The position numbers were made by a program, and so were the translations under genes. A stretch of DNA of 27,562 nucleotides from a virus. This document shows, one piece after another, positions 15,416 to 23,354 of this stretch. The DNA lies in IMG/VR virus record IMGVR_UViG_3300034418_010908, positions 1 through 27,562 of that record. One strand, 5' to 3'. The notes under the pieces were generated by a model. The model searched no databases. It had not been told where the DNA came from and saw nothing but the letters and a program-made list of their open reading frames with translations. Every line of letters begins with the position of its first letter. Position 1 is the first letter of the stretch.

Positions 15416-16430
15416 TCTCTTCTAAAACATGTTCTACAGGAGTTGGGTGTTCTGATTTTAAACTTAATACTTGTTCTGCTGGATGTTCTGGATGGGATAT
15501 TCTATGGCAACTAAATTCATGATAAGGAGGTGTAAAGTCAGAAATTAAAAATACTTCTGTATTACAAGCCCAAGCTAACCATGATAAACCTGTTGAAGAA
15601 CCAATATGATATTCTGAAGTAGCTGTTTCTAATGCTCTTTTATCTAAAGAAATATCACCGGTTTGGTCTGTTACATTTTTTAATTCAGTTGGTTCTTTTG
15701 ATATTACAACTACTTCATATCCTTTTTCAACAAACAAGTCTACAACTTTTTGCCAATCTTCTGTTGTACCCCAATCTTTATCTTTACCAGAAGTAAATTC
15801 ACTTAATGTGATTTTCTTTTGTTTTGGATAAGAAGGCATACCAATATTAGGTCTAATTTCTTTATATTCTAAACCTAAAATATCAGAAGCTACGCGCTGT
15901 AATGGTTTATCTAAATGGTTTGATGGAGCATATCGAGTGTTAATATCAGGTTGTGTTCCCACGTAATATTGCGCGTATATGTTCCATATTTTAGTGTTAG
16001 GCTTAACAAACATTATATCAGGATAAGCCATTATAAAAAATTCATTAAAGAAAGTAGAAACAATTAATTTACAATTATGTTTTTTTCTAAATTCTTCAAA
16101 ATATGGTATCCATGCTAAAGTATCGCCTATTCCCCAAGAGTCACACTTTATAAACACTGTCTCGTTTTCAGCGCTATATTCATCAAATTTAATAAGTTTT
16201 TTGTTTGAATCAGTTATAGTTATTCTCCATTTAGTAAACCATTGTCTATCACCTGTTAAAGGTTTATCAGGTAAAACTGTAAGTTGATTTACTAAAGAAT
16301 CTGATTCAATATCATAAAATGATACTGTATATTCTTGTGTTAATTCTTCCTCTGATTCAGGGAAAAAATAAATTAAAGGTCCTCCAATTGTAACTGGTAA
16401 TTCTGTTACATAACTAATTTTTATTTTCAT
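15396..16430 (-). CDS. Autotransporter O-heptosyltransferase-like glycosyltransferase (GT9-type fold)
   Basis: A 344-residue glycosyltransferase resembling the bacterial autotransporter heptosyltransferase family (TibC/AAH type), which puts sugars on Ser of beta-helical repeat proteins in the cytoplasm. The first Rossmann domain carries FIKCDSWGIGDTLAWIPYFE (residues 93-112) and IVSTFFNEFFIMAYPDIMFV (123-142), both hallmarks of the family. WNIYAQYYVG follows at 149-158. The second domain has the donor-site pattern GSSTGLSWLAWACN (277-290) and VFLISDFTPP (293-302). The family's cysteine-rich, iron-binding segment after that point is absent: the C-terminus goes straight to a short helix. The first 80 residues look like a beta-rich accessory domain. 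It is the last gene of the fibre operon, so the likely acceptor is a virion fibre; donor sugar is unknown. Confidence 0.78.
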   Translation of the reverse strand: MKIKISYVTELPVTIGGPLIYFFPESEEELTQEYTVSFYDIESDSLVNQLTVLPDKPLTGDRQWFTKWRITITDSNKKLIKFDEYSAENETVFIKCDSWGIGDTLAWIPYFEEFRKKHNCKLIVSTFFNEFFIMAYPDIMFVKPNTKIWNIYAQYYVGTQPDINTRYAPSNHLDKPLQRVASDILGLEYKEIRPNIGMPSYPKQKKITLSEFTSGKDKDWGTTEDWQKVVDLFVEKGYEVVVISKEPTELKNVTDQTGDISLDKRALETATSEYHIGSSTGLSWLAWACNTEVFLISDFTPPYHEFSCHRISHPEHPAEQVLSLKSEHPTPVEHVLEEIKKVLG

Positions 16431-16438
16431 AATTTATT

Positions 16439-16690
16439 TTAAGGTACAAATTGAACTTCTTTCCAAGCAGTACCGTTATAAAACCATAATGAACCTGTTG
16501 TAGATGATTGATAGTTTACCATTTGTCCACTAACAGATTCAGCTGGATTTGGTAATGAACCTGTTGGAGTTAATATAACTGATGCTGATGTCATCAAAAA
16601 TCCGTAAGTAAATACACTACCATAAACAGTTTGGGTTCCTGTATCTATGTCAAATGATGATCCGGCTGCTAAGTCGTTTGCTTCTGGCAT
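16439..16690 (-). CDS. Small fibre-associated protein
   Basis: An 83-residue protein between the long fibre and the glycosyltransferase. It ends SLWFYNGTAWKEVQFVP, a motif commonly seen at the ends of phage fibre domains (W/F-YNG-x-W). The middle is Ser/Thr/Gly-rich and probably beta-structured (TPTGSLPNPAESVSGQMVNY). It is too short to be a fibre alone. It may trimerise on the long fibre or be a detachable C-terminal tip. The start codon is 22 bases after the fibre stop, and the gap is AT-rich with no Shine-Dalgarno sequence. The function is inferred from position and the end motif. Confidence 0.65.
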   Translation of the reverse strand: MPEANDLAAGSSFDIDTGTQTVYGSVFTYGFLMTSASVILTPTGSLPNPAESVSGQMVNYQSSTTGSLWFYNGTAWKEVQFVP

Positions 16691-16712
16691 AATATTTTAT
16701 TTTTATTTATAA

Positions 16713-19700
16713 TTATTTATTAACCCATTCTAAACCACTTCCTGATGGTTGAACTGTATAAAGTCCTCCAGGAACAGTAAATAAAGGTATAGAAAATGTA
16801 AAACAGAAGTTTGTTCCTGGGAGGCAATATCTAATTGTTTGCGTTTTAGTAAAGCTTCCACTTTGATAAACTGTTAATCCTTCATATTTGTTTAAATTTA
16901 TTCTTTCAGAATAACTCATTACTGGATACATAAATCCACCTGGGGATGATGTTTTGGAGTGAACATGTAATGCTACAGAAGCACTTGGAGCAGCATTTAT
17001 ACCTATTTGATCTGTATAAGCTACAAACACGTTTGATCTATCAGCTTCACTAGCACCATCACCTATTAAGAAATGAGCACTTCCTAAAGTTTCATTATAA
17101 GCACCAACTACTGTTTGATATTGAGCTGATGCTGAGGTATGATTACCACCGGCGTGAGAATAAGCTCCTTGAGCTAAAGTATAATAACCTTCAGCATGTG
17201 ATGCAAATCCTATTGTTCTTGTTTCTCTACCTTCAGTATGTGAATAAGTACCACTAGCATAAGTGCGATATCCTTCAGCATGAGACCAAGGTCCTGCTAT
17301 TATATTTTCGCCACCTTCAGCGTGAGACCAACTAGCGTATAATAATATAGTATTAGCATTTCCTTCAACGTGAGATCCATATGCTAAAGTTGTATTAAAA
17401 CAACCTTCAGCATGAGCATGATAACCTAAAATGTATATATCATTCTGATCTCCTTCTACGTGAGCATCTATAGCATAAACAGTGTTATTAATACCTTCAG
17501 CATGAGAATAATCAGCTGATGACATAATGGTATTAATTCTTCCTTCAGCGTGAGCGTAGCTAGCACCTAAAATTTTATTTTGTGAACCTTTAGCGTTATT
17601 ATAACTTCCTGATATAGTGTTTTGATATCCTTCAATATGGTTATAAGCACCATAAGTTATTGTATTTTGGTAACCTTCTGCATGCCCATTACCTAATAAA
17701 GTATTACCTACACCTTCAGCATGGGAATAATCGGCAGATATTATATTTTGGAAACCTTCAGCATGAGAATAATAACCACCATTAGTAATACTATTACCAT
17801 ATCCTTCAGCGTGGGCATACATAGCATTACCTGTTACTGAATTACTATCACCATGAACAACTGAATAAGCTGCTGAGGCTGTTAATCTTGTACCATGTGT
17901 GAATGTTGGACCATCACTAAATGATCCTGTTATATTTCTTAAACCACTTTGGTCTGAAGGTAAACTAATATCTAAACTACATGAAGTATGATTATCTCTT
18001 GTTGTAACATCTTGCCAATTATCAACTTCTGTTACTGTAACTAATACACCATTAGATCCACTTATAGAAGCGCTAACAGCATTACCTACAAAATTCCAAT
18101 TATAAACTGGTGTATTAACTAAAGTTCCTTCATCGTAAACAGTATGTGGTGTAGCTTCATCTCCTTGAATACCTTGTATACCTTGTGCTCCAGTTATACC
18201 TTGTATACCTTGTGCTCCAGTTATACCTTGTATACCTTGAGGACCTTGAATACCTTGCGCACCTGTAGTTCCTTGAGTACCATCAGCACCTTGTATACCT
18301 TGTATTCCTTGGGCTCCAACAGTACCTTGGGCTCCAACAGTACCTTGAGCACCAGTAGCACCTTGAGGACCTTGAATACCTTGTATTCCTTGGGTTCCAA
18401 TAGTACCTTGTGGACCTTGAATACCTTGAATTCCTTGAGTACCTGCTCCTCCTCCTCCTGTTATTTCTATTATTACTCCATCACTACCACTTTGATTAAC
18501 TGATACTCCAGAACCTGTAAAATTAAATTTAGTAGTATTAGAGTTAACTAATGAACCTGTTTCATAAACAGTAACTGTAGATGATGCTGAAGAAGCATTT
18601 TGATAAAATAATTGACCATCTACAGCATTCCATCCTATAACATAAGTTTGGGTAGCTTGGGTCAGATCAGGCATATAAACACTTTGTGAGAAAGCGTTAA
18701 AGGTTTTATTAAATATAGCTAAATCACTTCTTGTACTTGAAGTACCATTACCTACAACAAATAAATCATCTGTTTGTGGACGATCTATATTATAATGACC
18801 AACTACATTAACATAATTTTCATTAGCTATTGTATGTAAACCAGCTGCATGTGAACCTATACCTGTTGTTACAGACCCGGATCCTTCAGCATGTGAATAA
18901 TTTCCAATAGTTGTTGTTCTATAACCTTCAGCGTGTGAAGCCTTAGAACCACTTATAATATTACTATAACCTTCAATGTGTGAACTATTTGAACCAGAAG
19001 TTATAATATTACCATATCCTTCAGTATGGTTGTTAATTGATTTATATAAAATAGTATTATAAGAACCTTCAATATGATTATGATCACCTCCTATTAATGT
19101 ATTTTTTAAACCTTCTACATGGTTATAATATTCAGGAGTTGTAGGTGATGATGTTCCGTCTAATATTGTATTAAATGCTCCTTCAATATGGTTAAAGTAA
19201 CTAGCTGTATAATTGTTTTTTATTGTATTTTTATAACCTTCTATATGAGAAGAAAACACTGCTCTGTCCCACCAAGTTCCTCCAAGTAATTTATTTTCTT
19301 GGCCTTCAACATGTGAATAAAATACATCTCCGTTTGTACTATTAAAATATCCTTCAACATGAGAATATCTAGTAGAACCATTTATATCATTATATCCTCC
19401 TTCAACATGAGTATATGCTGCATCACCGGAGAGAATATAATTACCAGCACCTTCAACATGAGACCAAGCGGATTTAATTAAGTTATAATAACCTTCTACA
19501 TGGGCCCAATATGCACTGTTACCATAGTTACTACTCGCTCCAGCATTATTGTATGTAAAGTTATTATTGCCTTCAGCGTGGGACCCATAAGCGGCGGGAA
19601 AATTGTAACAACCTTCAGCGTGAGCATGACTACCAATAATAGGATGATTTGGATAGTTTCTATCTCCTACATAGTTGTTATCACCTTCACCATGAGCATG

Positions 19701-20378
19701 TTGACTATAAACTCTTTGTAATAATCCTTCTGCGTGAGAATAATCACCTAATACTGTGTTTTTATATCCTTCAACATGAGAATAACTACCAGTAGAATAA
19801 CCAGTGCTTCCTCCCCATTTAGTAAATATTCCTCCAATAGTATTATATTGACCTTCAGCGTGAGAATAAGAACCTGTTAATATAGTATTATATTGACCTT
19901 CAACTCGTGATCCTGTACCTTTTAATATAGTATTATATTGACCTTCAGCAACACCAAAAGGTGCTAATGAAGTAATATAAACATGGTCACCGTTAGCTAA
20001 TGAATAATCTCCAGAAGCTGTAGCATAATAACCTCTAGCAAATGAAACTAAACCTGAAGCTGTAACATTATATTCTGGGTTGGTAGATGTACCTATGTTA
20101 ACACCTTGTCTTATAATATCTGAAAATTCAGCTGGGGTTGAAGCTATTAATGTATTTGATCCTGATACTTGTAAGGTTCCTAAAACAAAAACAGATCCAG
20201 TTATTGTTAATGATCCTGATGAGATTGTTTGATTATTTGAACCTGAAAGGAATACTGCACTATCAGCTAGATCTAATATACGTTGTCTAACATCCTCAGC
20301 AGTAATAGCTCTGTCTATATTATTTTCTATATATAGAGTAGCTTCATCTAATATTTGTTGTCTTGTTTTTTGGGTCAT
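16713..20378 (-). CDS. Long tail fibre / adhesin with beta-roll repeats and collagen-like rod
   Basis: A 1221-residue appendage protein. Residues 1-50 form a helical attachment segment (TRQQILDEATLYIENNIDRA and on). Residues 140-514 carry about 22 copies of an S-H-[AVI]-E-G-x-x-N repeat spaced roughly 14-24 residues apart, similar to YadA-type head repeats that fold as a trimeric left-handed beta-roll. Residues 645-740 are G-x-y triplets (GIQGIQGPQG and similar), a collagen-like rod. A second block of about 16 repeats spans 851-1080. A linker with a TVY[ED].G[ST]LVN pattern occurs on both sides of the rod, indicating internal duplication. The C-terminus contains PVMSYSERINLNKYEGLTVY, typical of phage fibre ends. 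There is no intramolecular chaperone. It likely contacts the host surface. The gene overlaps nothing and follows a 96-residue gene by nine bases. Confidence 0.88.
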   Translation of the reverse strand: MTQKTRQQILDEATLYIENNIDRAITAEDVRQRILDLADSAVFLSGSNNQTISSGSLTITGSVFVLGTLQVSGSNTLIASTPAEFSDIIRQGVNIGTSTNPEYNVTASGLVSFARGYYATASGDYSLANGDHVYITSLAPFGVAEGQYNTILKGTGSRVEGQYNTILTGSYSHAEGQYNTIGGIFTKWGGSTGYSTGSYSHVEGYKNTVLGDYSHAEGLLQRVYSQHAHGEGDNNYVGDRNYPNHPIIGSHAHAEGCYNFPAAYGSHAEGNNNFTYNNAGASSNYGNSAYWAHVEGYYNLIKSAWSHVEGAGNYILSGDAAYTHVEGGYNDINGSTRYSHVEGYFNSTNGDVFYSHVEGQENKLLGGTWWDRAVFSSHIEGYKNTIKNNYTASYFNHIEGAFNTILDGTSSPTTPEYYNHVEGLKNTLIGGDHNHIEGSYNTILYKSINNHTEGYGNIITSGSNSSHIEGYSNIISGSKASHAEGYRTTTIGNYSHAEGSGSVTTGIGSHAAGLHTIANENYVNVVGHYNIDRPQTDDLFVVGNGTSSTRSDLAIFNKTFNAFSQSVYMPDLTQATQTYVIGWNAVDGQLFYQNASSASSTVTVYETGSLVNSNTTKFNFTGSGVSVNQSGSDGVIIEITGGGGAGTQGIQGIQGPQGTIGTQGIQGIQGPQGATGAQGTVGAQGTVGAQGIQGIQGADGTQGTTGAQGIQGPQGIQGITGAQGIQGITGAQGIQGIQGDEATPHTVYDEGTLVNTPVYNWNFVGNAVSASISGSNGVLVTVTEVDNWQDVTTRDNHTSCSLDISLPSDQSGLRNITGSFSDGPTFTHGTRLTASAAYSVVHGDSNSVTGNAMYAHAEGYGNSITNGGYYSHAEGFQNIISADYSHAEGVGNTLLGNGHAEGYQNTITYGAYNHIEGYQNTISGSYNNAKGSQNKILGASYAHAEGRINTIMSSADYSHAEGINNTVYAIDAHVEGDQNDIYILGYHAHAEGCFNTTLAYGSHVEGNANTILLYASWSHAEGGENIIAGPWSHAEGYRTYASGTYSHTEGRETRTIGFASHAEGYYTLAQGAYSHAGGNHTSASAQYQTVVGAYNETLGSAHFLIGDGASEADRSNVFVAYTDQIGINAAPSASVALHVHSKTSSPGGFMYPVMSYSERINLNKYEGLTVYQSGSFTKTQTIRYCLPGTNFCFTFSIPLFTVPGGLYTVQPSGSGLEWVNK
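17137..17826 (-). repeat. Fibre beta-roll repeat block 2 (about 16 S-H-A-E-G units)
   Basis: Coding repeat near residues 851-1080 of the long fibre. The recurring codons read, on the plus strand, as ccttcagc-atg/gtg-agaa at about 45-60 base spacing. The last units (YRT..ASG, RET, YYT) are the most regular and resemble bacterial trimeric adhesin heads. Confidence 0.85.
18160..18450 (-). repeat. Collagen-like G-x-y repeat of the fibre
   Basis: About 32 G-x-y triplets dominated by GIQ, GPQ, GAQ and GTQ, coded by a 9- to 18-base near-repeat (plus strand accttgtat / accttgag). Predicted to form a trimeric collagen-like rod between the two beta-roll blocks. Confidence 0.9.
18836..19960 (-). repeat. 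Fibre beta-roll repeat block 1 (about 22 S-H-x-E-G units)
   Basis: Coding repeat near residues 140-514. Units alternate A, V, I or T before E-G, and the third position after G is usually Asn. Spacing is less regular than in block 2, with some units carrying long insertions (for example around GGSTGYSTGSYSH). Confidence 0.85.
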
Positions 20379-20387
20379 TTTAAACTA

Positions 20388-20678
20388 TTAAATTGGTGGC
20401 TCATTATCTGGGGTTAAATCAAATATTAATGTACTGTAACTGGCAGATATAACATTTATAGCAAATTCTCTAGTTATTTCAAATATTCTACCAGGTTCTA
20501 CAGTAGCATCAAATGGAGCTATTGTATTATCTATAGTTCTAGTACCAGGTCCATATTGGTAAAATGTTTGTAAAGCTAATAACTCACTACCAGAGTAATA
20601 AGGAATAGCCCATGTTTCTTTATACTCATCATAAATTGTTGAGTCTATTTGTATACTTTCAGACACTACTGTTGCCAT
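20388..20678 (-). CDS. Small protein opening the fibre operon, unknown
   Basis: A 96-residue protein with no family I recognise. It is acidic and aromatic: MATVVSESIQIDSTIYDEYK, then WAIPYYSGSELLALQTFYQY, then a strand-rich EPGRIFEITREFAINVISAS. It starts a new unit: a strong terminator lies just upstream and an ATATTTAT box sits four bases before its ATG. It ends nine bases before the long fibre. It may attach the fibre to the tail or help its assembly, but nothing in the sequence proves that. Confidence 0.75.
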   Translation of the reverse strand: MATVVSESIQIDSTIYDEYKETWAIPYYSGSELLALQTFYQYGPGTRTIDNTIAPFDATVEPGRIFEITREFAINVISASYSTLIFDLTPDNEPPI

Positions 20679-20682
20679 GCTT

Positions 20683-20690
20683 ATAAATAT
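20683..20690 (-). promoter_or_regulatory. Late-promoter-like box ATATTTAT opening the fibre operon
   Basis: Minus-strand CATATTTATAAG, four bases before the ATG at 20678. It sits directly downstream of the strong terminator at 20692-20720. If it is a -10 element the transcript would be leaderless. Confidence 0.45.
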
Positions 20691-20691
20691 G

Positions 20692-20720
20692 AAAAAAAGG
20701 GGTTTGGAAACCCAAACCCC
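20692..20720 (-). terminator. Intrinsic terminator after the tail tube gene
   Basis: In the minus-strand RNA a perfect 9-pair stem GGGGTTTGG / CCAAACCCC with a four-base loop (GTTT) is followed by seven T (20698-20692). It is the strongest terminator in the window and ends the sheath-tube transcript about 25 bases after the tube stop. Confidence 0.85.
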
Positions 20721-20744
20721 CTAATATTTTTATTAAATCTACTA

Positions 20745-21230
20745 TTAGTAGTTTAATATGCAATAATCCATAGCAACACTTAAAGAAAGGCTAATATATT
20801 GATCTTGAGACCAATCATAATCACCAAAAGCCGCTGTTTTAACATAAGCACCTTTAATGATCCATTCACCTACTACATCACCAACAGGGCCTAAAATGTC
20901 AAAGCGTAAATCTTTTTTATAGAAATCGCTATAACCATCACGGCCAGTTACTGATTCGTGTGCTAAACGAGCCCATTCCATTACAGCTTGAGCTCCAGAA
21001 GGAGTAACAGGATCGTACAATTCGATGTTCATATCTTGCCATCTAACTTTACCTTTAACTTTACGGTAAACGTTGATATGGTCTAATACTACTTCACCAG
21101 CATCGAAAGAAGGAGCTGTCACTTTTTTAACTAAATATGATGGTACACCTTGGATGTACATAATAAATCTGTTTTGAACCTTTGGTTCAAAAGCAGTAAA
21201 CATGATTTCATTTGTATTTAATACTGGCAT
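20745..21230 (-). CDS. 19: Tail tube protein, gp19-like
   Basis: The 161-residue subunit of the inner tail tube. Sequence features of the T4 gp19 family: an N-terminal extension, NRFIMYIQGVPSYLVKKV, a TAPSFDAGEVVLDHINVYRK strand pair, VRWQDMNIELYDPVTPSGAQ, a helix with WARLAHESVTG, then DILGPVGDVVGEWIIKGAYV and a final repeat of strands (ISLSLSVAMDYCILNY). The length matches the family (163 in T4). It lies 28 bases after the sheath gene with its own ATATTTAT box, which would allow extra tube transcripts. A strong terminator follows it. Tube and sheath together confirm a contractile tail. Confidence 0.93.
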   Translation of the reverse strand: MPVLNTNEIMFTAFEPKVQNRFIMYIQGVPSYLVKKVTAPSFDAGEVVLDHINVYRKVKGKVRWQDMNIELYDPVTPSGAQAVMEWARLAHESVTGRDGYSDFYKKDLRFDILGPVGDVVGEWIIKGAYVKTAAFGDYDWSQDQYISLSLSVAMDYCILNY

Positions 21231-21244
21231 GGCGTTTGTTTATT

Positions 21245-21252
21245 ATAAATAT
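21245..21252 (-). promoter_or_regulatory. Late-promoter-like box ATATTTAT before the tail tube gene
   Basis: Minus-strand CTAATATTTATAATAAAC, 14 bases before the ATG at 21230, in the short gap after the sheath gene. The tube protein is needed in very high copy, which fits a separate promoter. Confidence 0.4.
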
Positions 21253-21258
21253 TAGTTA

Positions 21259-23043
21259 TTATTGAAAGCTTGCACCAGTTGGAGTAATATTGAAGCTCAA
21301 TAATACAAATTCAACTGTTTTGGTTGGTTGGATATAAATTTGACCTACTAACTGGTTTCTATCAATAACATCTGGTCCGTTATTTGACTCATCCATTACT
21401 ACTTTAAACGCATACAAACCTTGTTTTTGTTGTACTGATTCTAAGTATGGATTAACACTTGCTAAGAAGTTATTTCTAGTTACTGTTGTATTTTGTTCAA
21501 ATACTAATGTTTCACCAACATTACCTACAAATCTCTTTAAGTTAATTAACAATCTACGAACATTAACACGATCAAGAGCAGATGGTTTTTGTTGTAATGT
21601 TTTCTGACCATAAGCTACAACACCAACTCCTGGGAATGTAGCGATTGGGTTAACTTTAGAAGCATATAATGTATCACGATCTGTTGGAGATAATTTTCTT
21701 TCAGCTTGAATTACACCTCCTAAACCACCTCTAGTTAAACCAGCTGGGGCGAACCATTCAGCAGATACTCTATCACTAAAGGCATAAACACCTGGCATAA
21801 CAGTTGAAGCTGGAACCCATACTAATTTACCTGTTTCTTGAGATGATACTTGAACCCATGGCCAATAAGTACCAGCGTATGAAGAATCTCTTTCTAAAGC
21901 TTCAGCAGTTACTGTTCCTATAGATGCAGTGTAATTAACTAAATCCATAATATAGAAACAATCACCTCTACTTTGAGCCATATTAATAAAATCACCTACA
22001 GCGGTATAATCTAAATTATATATACCTGGAGTAGATAATAAACTAAAATCATATTCATCAGTATTAGCTAATATTGAACTAGCTGTGGCATAAACACTAT
22101 TTGTTAATCCTTGAGTATTTACACTATTAATTGAAGAAAACATAGAACTAGTCACTGAGTTTGACTGAGTGTCATCACCTGTAGAACCAGAAAATGATCC
22201 TTGGAATGATCCCGATCCAGGGGCTGGAAGATATGAGCCAGCTGTTAAAACTGAAGAAGTATATTGGGCTTTAGCGTTTCCGTTATTATCAAACCAATTT
22301 GGAGTTTTACGATTTACATTAGATACATAAACATATTTACTTCTGTTAGGATAATCACCGTTTGTTTTAATATACCATCCACTATCAGTATCATATGAAA
22401 TAGTTTTATATTGGTTACCTACAACAGCTTCAATATAATTTGGAGAATTTGGATCTAATGAACATCCAGTAAATGTTTCTAAAACATTTTTCTGTAAAGT
22501 AGTATCATTACCTTGTCTAATTATTAGTGTGAATGTACCTTGGGAATAGTTAACATTTTGAATTTCCCACCTAACATTGTCATTAGAACCAGATAATAAG
22601 GTATCATTAGAACCAGAATAAAATTCACCACTTCCACTAGTATTCATTATTTCACCATAATTAATGGTTTTTAATGTGAAACTAGCAGTAGCATCAGTTA
22701 CAGATGTTGATCCACTTACCCAAATAGTATCACCAGTTGTTGCTTGAGTATAGCTATCACTAACTACTCTATTAACAAGAATAGAAGTACCACCTTGGTT
22801 AAAGTAGTTATAAGCAGCAATTGATGTCAAATATTCATATGAATTTCCATCTGTTCCTGTGAAAGAACCTCCAAACTTATTTTTAAAGTCTGAATATGAA
22901 GTAACTACAGTTGGCATGTTTGGAGCTCCTTTTACAGTAGGACCTACCAAAGCTAAACCAACTGATACAGGACCAGTGGTAATAAACGACTGGTCATTTT
23001 CGGTTGTTAATACACCTGGTGAAATTAAAGTTTCTGTTGCCAT
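21259..23043 (-). CDS. 18: Tail sheath protein, gp18-like
   Basis: The 594-residue contractile sheath subunit. The N-terminus reads LISPGVLTTENDQSFITTGP, then LALVGPTVKGAPNMPTVVTS and FKNKFGG, the standard sheath opening that hooks neighbouring subunits. A variable Ser/Asn/Thr-rich surface domain spans about 90-330. The conserved core resumes with QSRGDCFYIMDLV, YAFSDRVSAEWFAPAGLTRG and INPIATFPG-like KVNPIATFPGVGVVAYGQKT. The C-terminal handshake domain reads VNVRRLLINLKRFVGNVGET, then NNFLASVNPYLESVQQKQGL and a final TKTVEFVLLSFNITPTGASF. Length is close to T4 gp18 (659). It is preceded by an ATATTTAT box and a 55-base gap. Confidence 0.95.
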   Translation of the reverse strand: MATETLISPGVLTTENDQSFITTGPVSVGLALVGPTVKGAPNMPTVVTSYSDFKNKFGGSFTGTDGNSYEYLTSIAAYNYFNQGGTSILVNRVVSDSYTQATTGDTIWVSGSTSVTDATASFTLKTINYGEIMNTSGSGEFYSGSNDTLLSGSNDNVRWEIQNVNYSQGTFTLIIRQGNDTTLQKNVLETFTGCSLDPNSPNYIEAVVGNQYKTISYDTDSGWYIKTNGDYPNRSKYVYVSNVNRKTPNWFDNNGNAKAQYTSSVLTAGSYLPAPGSGSFQGSFSGSTGDDTQSNSVTSSMFSSINSVNTQGLTNSVYATASSILANTDEYDFSLLSTPGIYNLDYTAVGDFINMAQSRGDCFYIMDLVNYTASIGTVTAEALERDSSYAGTYWPWVQVSSQETGKLVWVPASTVMPGVYAFSDRVSAEWFAPAGLTRGGLGGVIQAERKLSPTDRDTLYASKVNPIATFPGVGVVAYGQKTLQQKPSALDRVNVRRLLINLKRFVGNVGETLVFEQNTTVTRNNFLASVNPYLESVQQKQGLYAFKVVMDESNNGPDVIDRNQLVGQIYIQPTKTVEFVLLSFNITPTGASFQ

Positions 23044-23072
23044 GTTAATTTTTATCTAGATTGAGTCTAATG

Positions 23073-23080
23073 ATAAATAT
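23073..23080 (-). promoter_or_regulatory. Late-promoter-like box ATATTTAT before the tail sheath gene
   Basis: Minus-strand CATATTTATCATT, 29 bases before the ATG at 23043, the longest leader of the eight boxes. It abuts a small stem TGGC-T6-GCCA at 23080-23093. Confidence 0.4.
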
Positions 23081-23098
23081 GGCAAAAAAGCCACAAAA

Positions 23099-23353
23099 TT
23101 AATTTTGGGTTGGAATAAATTCGCCTGTTTCCATTTTTATAGAACCATTACCATATTTGGTATTTAATGTTTTAGCAAATTCATTCTGGTCTTTATTAGT
23201 TTTATTTAATCTTTCTTTTAGATCATTTTTTTGAGTTTCAAGAATAGATAAATTCATTTCAATTTGACCAAATTCCCAAATTAAATTATCATTAGTTTTT
23301 TTAAATTCTGTAAGTTGAGTTAACTCTTCTTGTGTTAATTTTATTGTTTCCAT
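23099..23353 (-). CDS. Small coiled-coil protein upstream of the sheath gene
   Basis: An 84-residue protein starting METIKLTQEELTQLTEFKKT. Heptad-like leucines and isoleucines run through IEMNLSILETQKNDLKERLN, so residues 5-65 should form a coiled coil. It ends with a short YGNGSIKMETGEFIP hairpin. Proteins of this shape occur near tail genes in several T4-related environmental phages, but I know no function. The ATG at 23353 lies one base beyond the stop of the FkbM gene. A longer frame to 23395 would begin with TTG inside that gene, so I prefer the shorter version. It might be a chaperone or a tail-completion factor. Confidence 0.75.
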   Translation of the reverse strand: METIKLTQEELTQLTEFKKTNDNLIWEFGQIEMNLSILETQKNDLKERLNKTNKDQNEFAKTLNTKYGNGSIKMETGEFIPTQN

Positions 23354-23354
23354 T

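Noticed and set aside
18144-18503. Plus-strand frame of 119 residues with Thr-Leu-Tyr/Ser repeats
   Set aside because: It is the mirror of the collagen-coding repeat in the fibre gene; low-complexity and without start context.
16713-20378. Regularly spaced short repeats that could suggest a CRISPR array
   Set aside because: The repeats are in frame, encode S-H-x-E-G units, vary in sequence and spacing, and lie inside one long open frame.
23079-23094. Small hairpin TGGC-T6-GCCA as a terminator after the coiled-coil gene
   Set aside because: Only 4-5 pairs and no U-tract; too weak to list alone, though its position beside a late box is noted in a finding.
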